A stretch of 38,986 nucleotides of DNA from Chloroflexaceae bacterium (lineage in GTDB: Bacteria; Chloroflexota; Chloroflexia; Chloroflexales; Chloroflexaceae): the NCBI GenBank assembly GCA_012034075.1, contig JAAURD010000020.1:1-38986 (forward strand), in the 5' to 3' direction. The notes under the pieces are model-generated. The model worked only from the letters and a program-made list of their open reading frames with translations, had not been told where the DNA came from and did not search any database. Numbering within the stretch: position 1 is the stretch's first letter; each line of letters begins with the position of its first letter. Position numbers and translations under genes: made by a program. This document shows positions 38,079 to 38,986 of the stretch, in pieces.

Positions 38079-38186
38079 TCAGCTGTTATCGTTATACCAA
38101 TCCTTGCGGTGCAGCAGCACGAGCAGGCCGCCGAGGCCGATGACGAGCACGAGCGGCAGCAGCGGCAGGCTCTGTTGCTGCGGTGA
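38079..38186 (-). other. In-frame C-terminal membrane anchor beyond a TAG stop
   Basis: Directly after the TAG (38189-38187) that ends the S74-domain protein, the same frame continues for 35 codons to a TGA (38081-38079). It encodes SPQQQSLPLLPLVLVIGL, then GGLLVLL and HRKDWYNDNS: a hydrophobic helix followed by basic residues, the form of a C-terminal membrane anchor. This is presumably the original end of the protein, cut off by a nonsense change, a sequencing error, or read through. Confidence 0.6.
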
Positions 38187-38986
38187 CTACCGCTCGTTGA
38201 GTTGCTGCTGCATCATGGTCATTTGCTGTTTGAGCAGCTCGATATCCTGCTGCTGGGTGTCGAGTTGCTGCTGCTGAGCCGTGATGGTTTGCTGCTGGGT
38301 GTCGAGTTGCTGCTGCTGGGCAGCGTTTTCGCTCTGTAGCGCCGCGTTTTTGCTCTCCAGCGTGCTGATGGTCTGCTGCTGCTCTTCGACCAACTGGTGC
38401 AGGCCCTGGATGGCGGCGAGGGCAACGCCGTCGGCATCGACCATGCTGATGCTGGTGTTGTTTTCGCCCAGCCCAAAGGCGGCGTGGAAGTCCTGGGCCA
38501 TGGGACCCATATGGCGAATGCTGTCGGCCTGGCTGAGATAGTTCCAGGTGACGATAGGCATCTGGGCGACGAGATTGAGCACGGCTTGCGGATCAACGGG
38601 GGTGATATTGGCTTTGGCGTTGCGGTCGCTGGTGCAGTTCCAACTCCCGCCACCGGCAGCGATAGAGCAGCCGGTGGTGCCAGCACTATTGGTGACAAAG
38701 CGCACGCCACCGGTCGCTCGCACGGCAAACTGGTTGTCTGCCGTGGAGGTGAAATCGGCATTGGTGCTATCGGCCCAGACGAAGGCGCCCAGGTTGTTGG
38801 CTTTTGCCTGCCGCCCGGCGGCAAAGCTATAGCTACCGATGGCCTCATTGAAGACACCCCCACCGACCGTGGCATAGTTGCCGCTGGCGGTATTGCTGCT
38901 GCCGCCGCCCACCGTGGCAGCGAAGCCGCTGACCGCATTGCTGACACCGCCGCCCACTGTGGAATTGATACCGCTAGCCGCATTGC
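38187..38986 (-). CDS. Surface protein with head repeats, S74-type chaperone domain and coiled coil (N-terminus outside window)
   Basis: Only the last 265 or so residues are present; the frame runs off the window end. Upstream parts carry trimeric-adhesin-like head repeats of the GGGxxNxASGxxATVGGG type, then SFAAGRQAKANNLGAFVWAD. A beta segment with ADNQFAVRATGGVRFVTN follows. The TSDRNAKANITPVDP segment opens a peptidase S74/intramolecular chaperone domain, which helps fibres trimerise and can cleave itself at the serine of the SDRN-type motif. The end is a glutamine-rich coiled coil (TISTLESKNAALQ, then QQQQLDTQQQ repeats). The stop TAG at 38189 is followed in frame by a membrane-anchor sequence. 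Confidence 0.85.
   Translation of the reverse strand, partial: NAASGINSTVGGGVSNAVSGFAATVGGGSSNTASGNYATVGGGVFNEAIGSYSFAAGRQAKANNLGAFVWADSTNADFTSTADNQFAVRATGGVRFVTNSAGTTGCSIAAGGGSWNCTSDRNAKANITPVDPQAVLNLVAQMPIVTWNYLSQADSIRHMGPMAQDFHAAFGLGENNTSISMVDADGVALAAIQGLHQLVEEQQQTISTLESKNAALQSENAAQQQQLDTQQQTITAQQQQLDTQQQDIELLKQQMTMMQQQLNER

Overview
The window reads as a chromosomal segment from a filamentous member of the Chloroflexota (class Chloroflexia is my best guess). The grounds are the overall gene style, a secreted trypsin-like protease ending in a YLPLIR-type tail, TadE-type surface proteins carrying thrombospondin type 3 calcium repeats, and REP-like palindromes. This is inference; no taxonomic search was possible.

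Layout. 1-1606: an Opp/Dpp-type peptide ABC transporter ATPase pair. The first ATPase is cut off and joined to an antisense leucine-rich-repeat fragment. 1598-4052 (-): an Eco57I-type DNA methyltransferase with a frameshift, followed by three REP-like repeats. 4378-5964 (+): a small membrane protein behind a consensus promoter that contains a LexA-like palindrome, then a membrane-anchored lysozyme-like (GH73-type) protein. 6032-8810 (-): a fused acyl-AMP ligase / acyl carrier / PlsC acyltransferase gene broken by two single-base frameshifts. 8811-9935: about 1.1 kb of non-coding DNA with several palindromes. 9936-11381 (+): ammonium transporter. 11544-12484: an unknown gene (-) and a Dabb-domain gene (+). 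12448-16409 (+): an overlapping pair, a multi-membrane glycosyltransferase-like protein and an aldehyde dehydrogenase. 16750-18677 (-): gyrB with one frameshift, divergent from an operon (18970-21257) of an FtsH-like AAA protein with a mutated zinc-protease motif and a small membrane protein. 21319-23712 (+): the trypsin-like protease. 23762-24727: a long inverted-repeat structure, a dead hicA toxin gene, an intact hicB antitoxin and a tandem palindromic operator. 25122-25198 (-): tRNA-Arg(CCG). 25367-33220 (-): a TadE-like protein and a giant (about 2,400 aa) TadE-anchored multidomain surface protein. 33471-33562 (+): SRP RNA. 33581-35890 (-): prs and a CorC-type CBS protein. 36109-36180 (-): tRNA-Gln(TTG). 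36394-37978 (+): a TetR regulator with a 34-bp operator and a short-chain dehydrogenase carrying four frameshifts. 38079-end (-): a partial surface protein with an S74-type chaperone domain.

Functionally the window mixes housekeeping genes (gyrB, prs, SRP RNA, tRNAs) with envelope and secreted proteins and remnants of accessory elements (methyltransferase, HicAB, LRR fragment). Many genes are interrupted by single-base indels, often at short homopolymers. Since gyrB is among them, sequencing error is the leading explanation for several, although hicA looks truly decayed. The most unusual biology I see is the protease-dead FtsH-like protein with its membrane partner, and the giant calcium-repeat/Ig-like surface protein.
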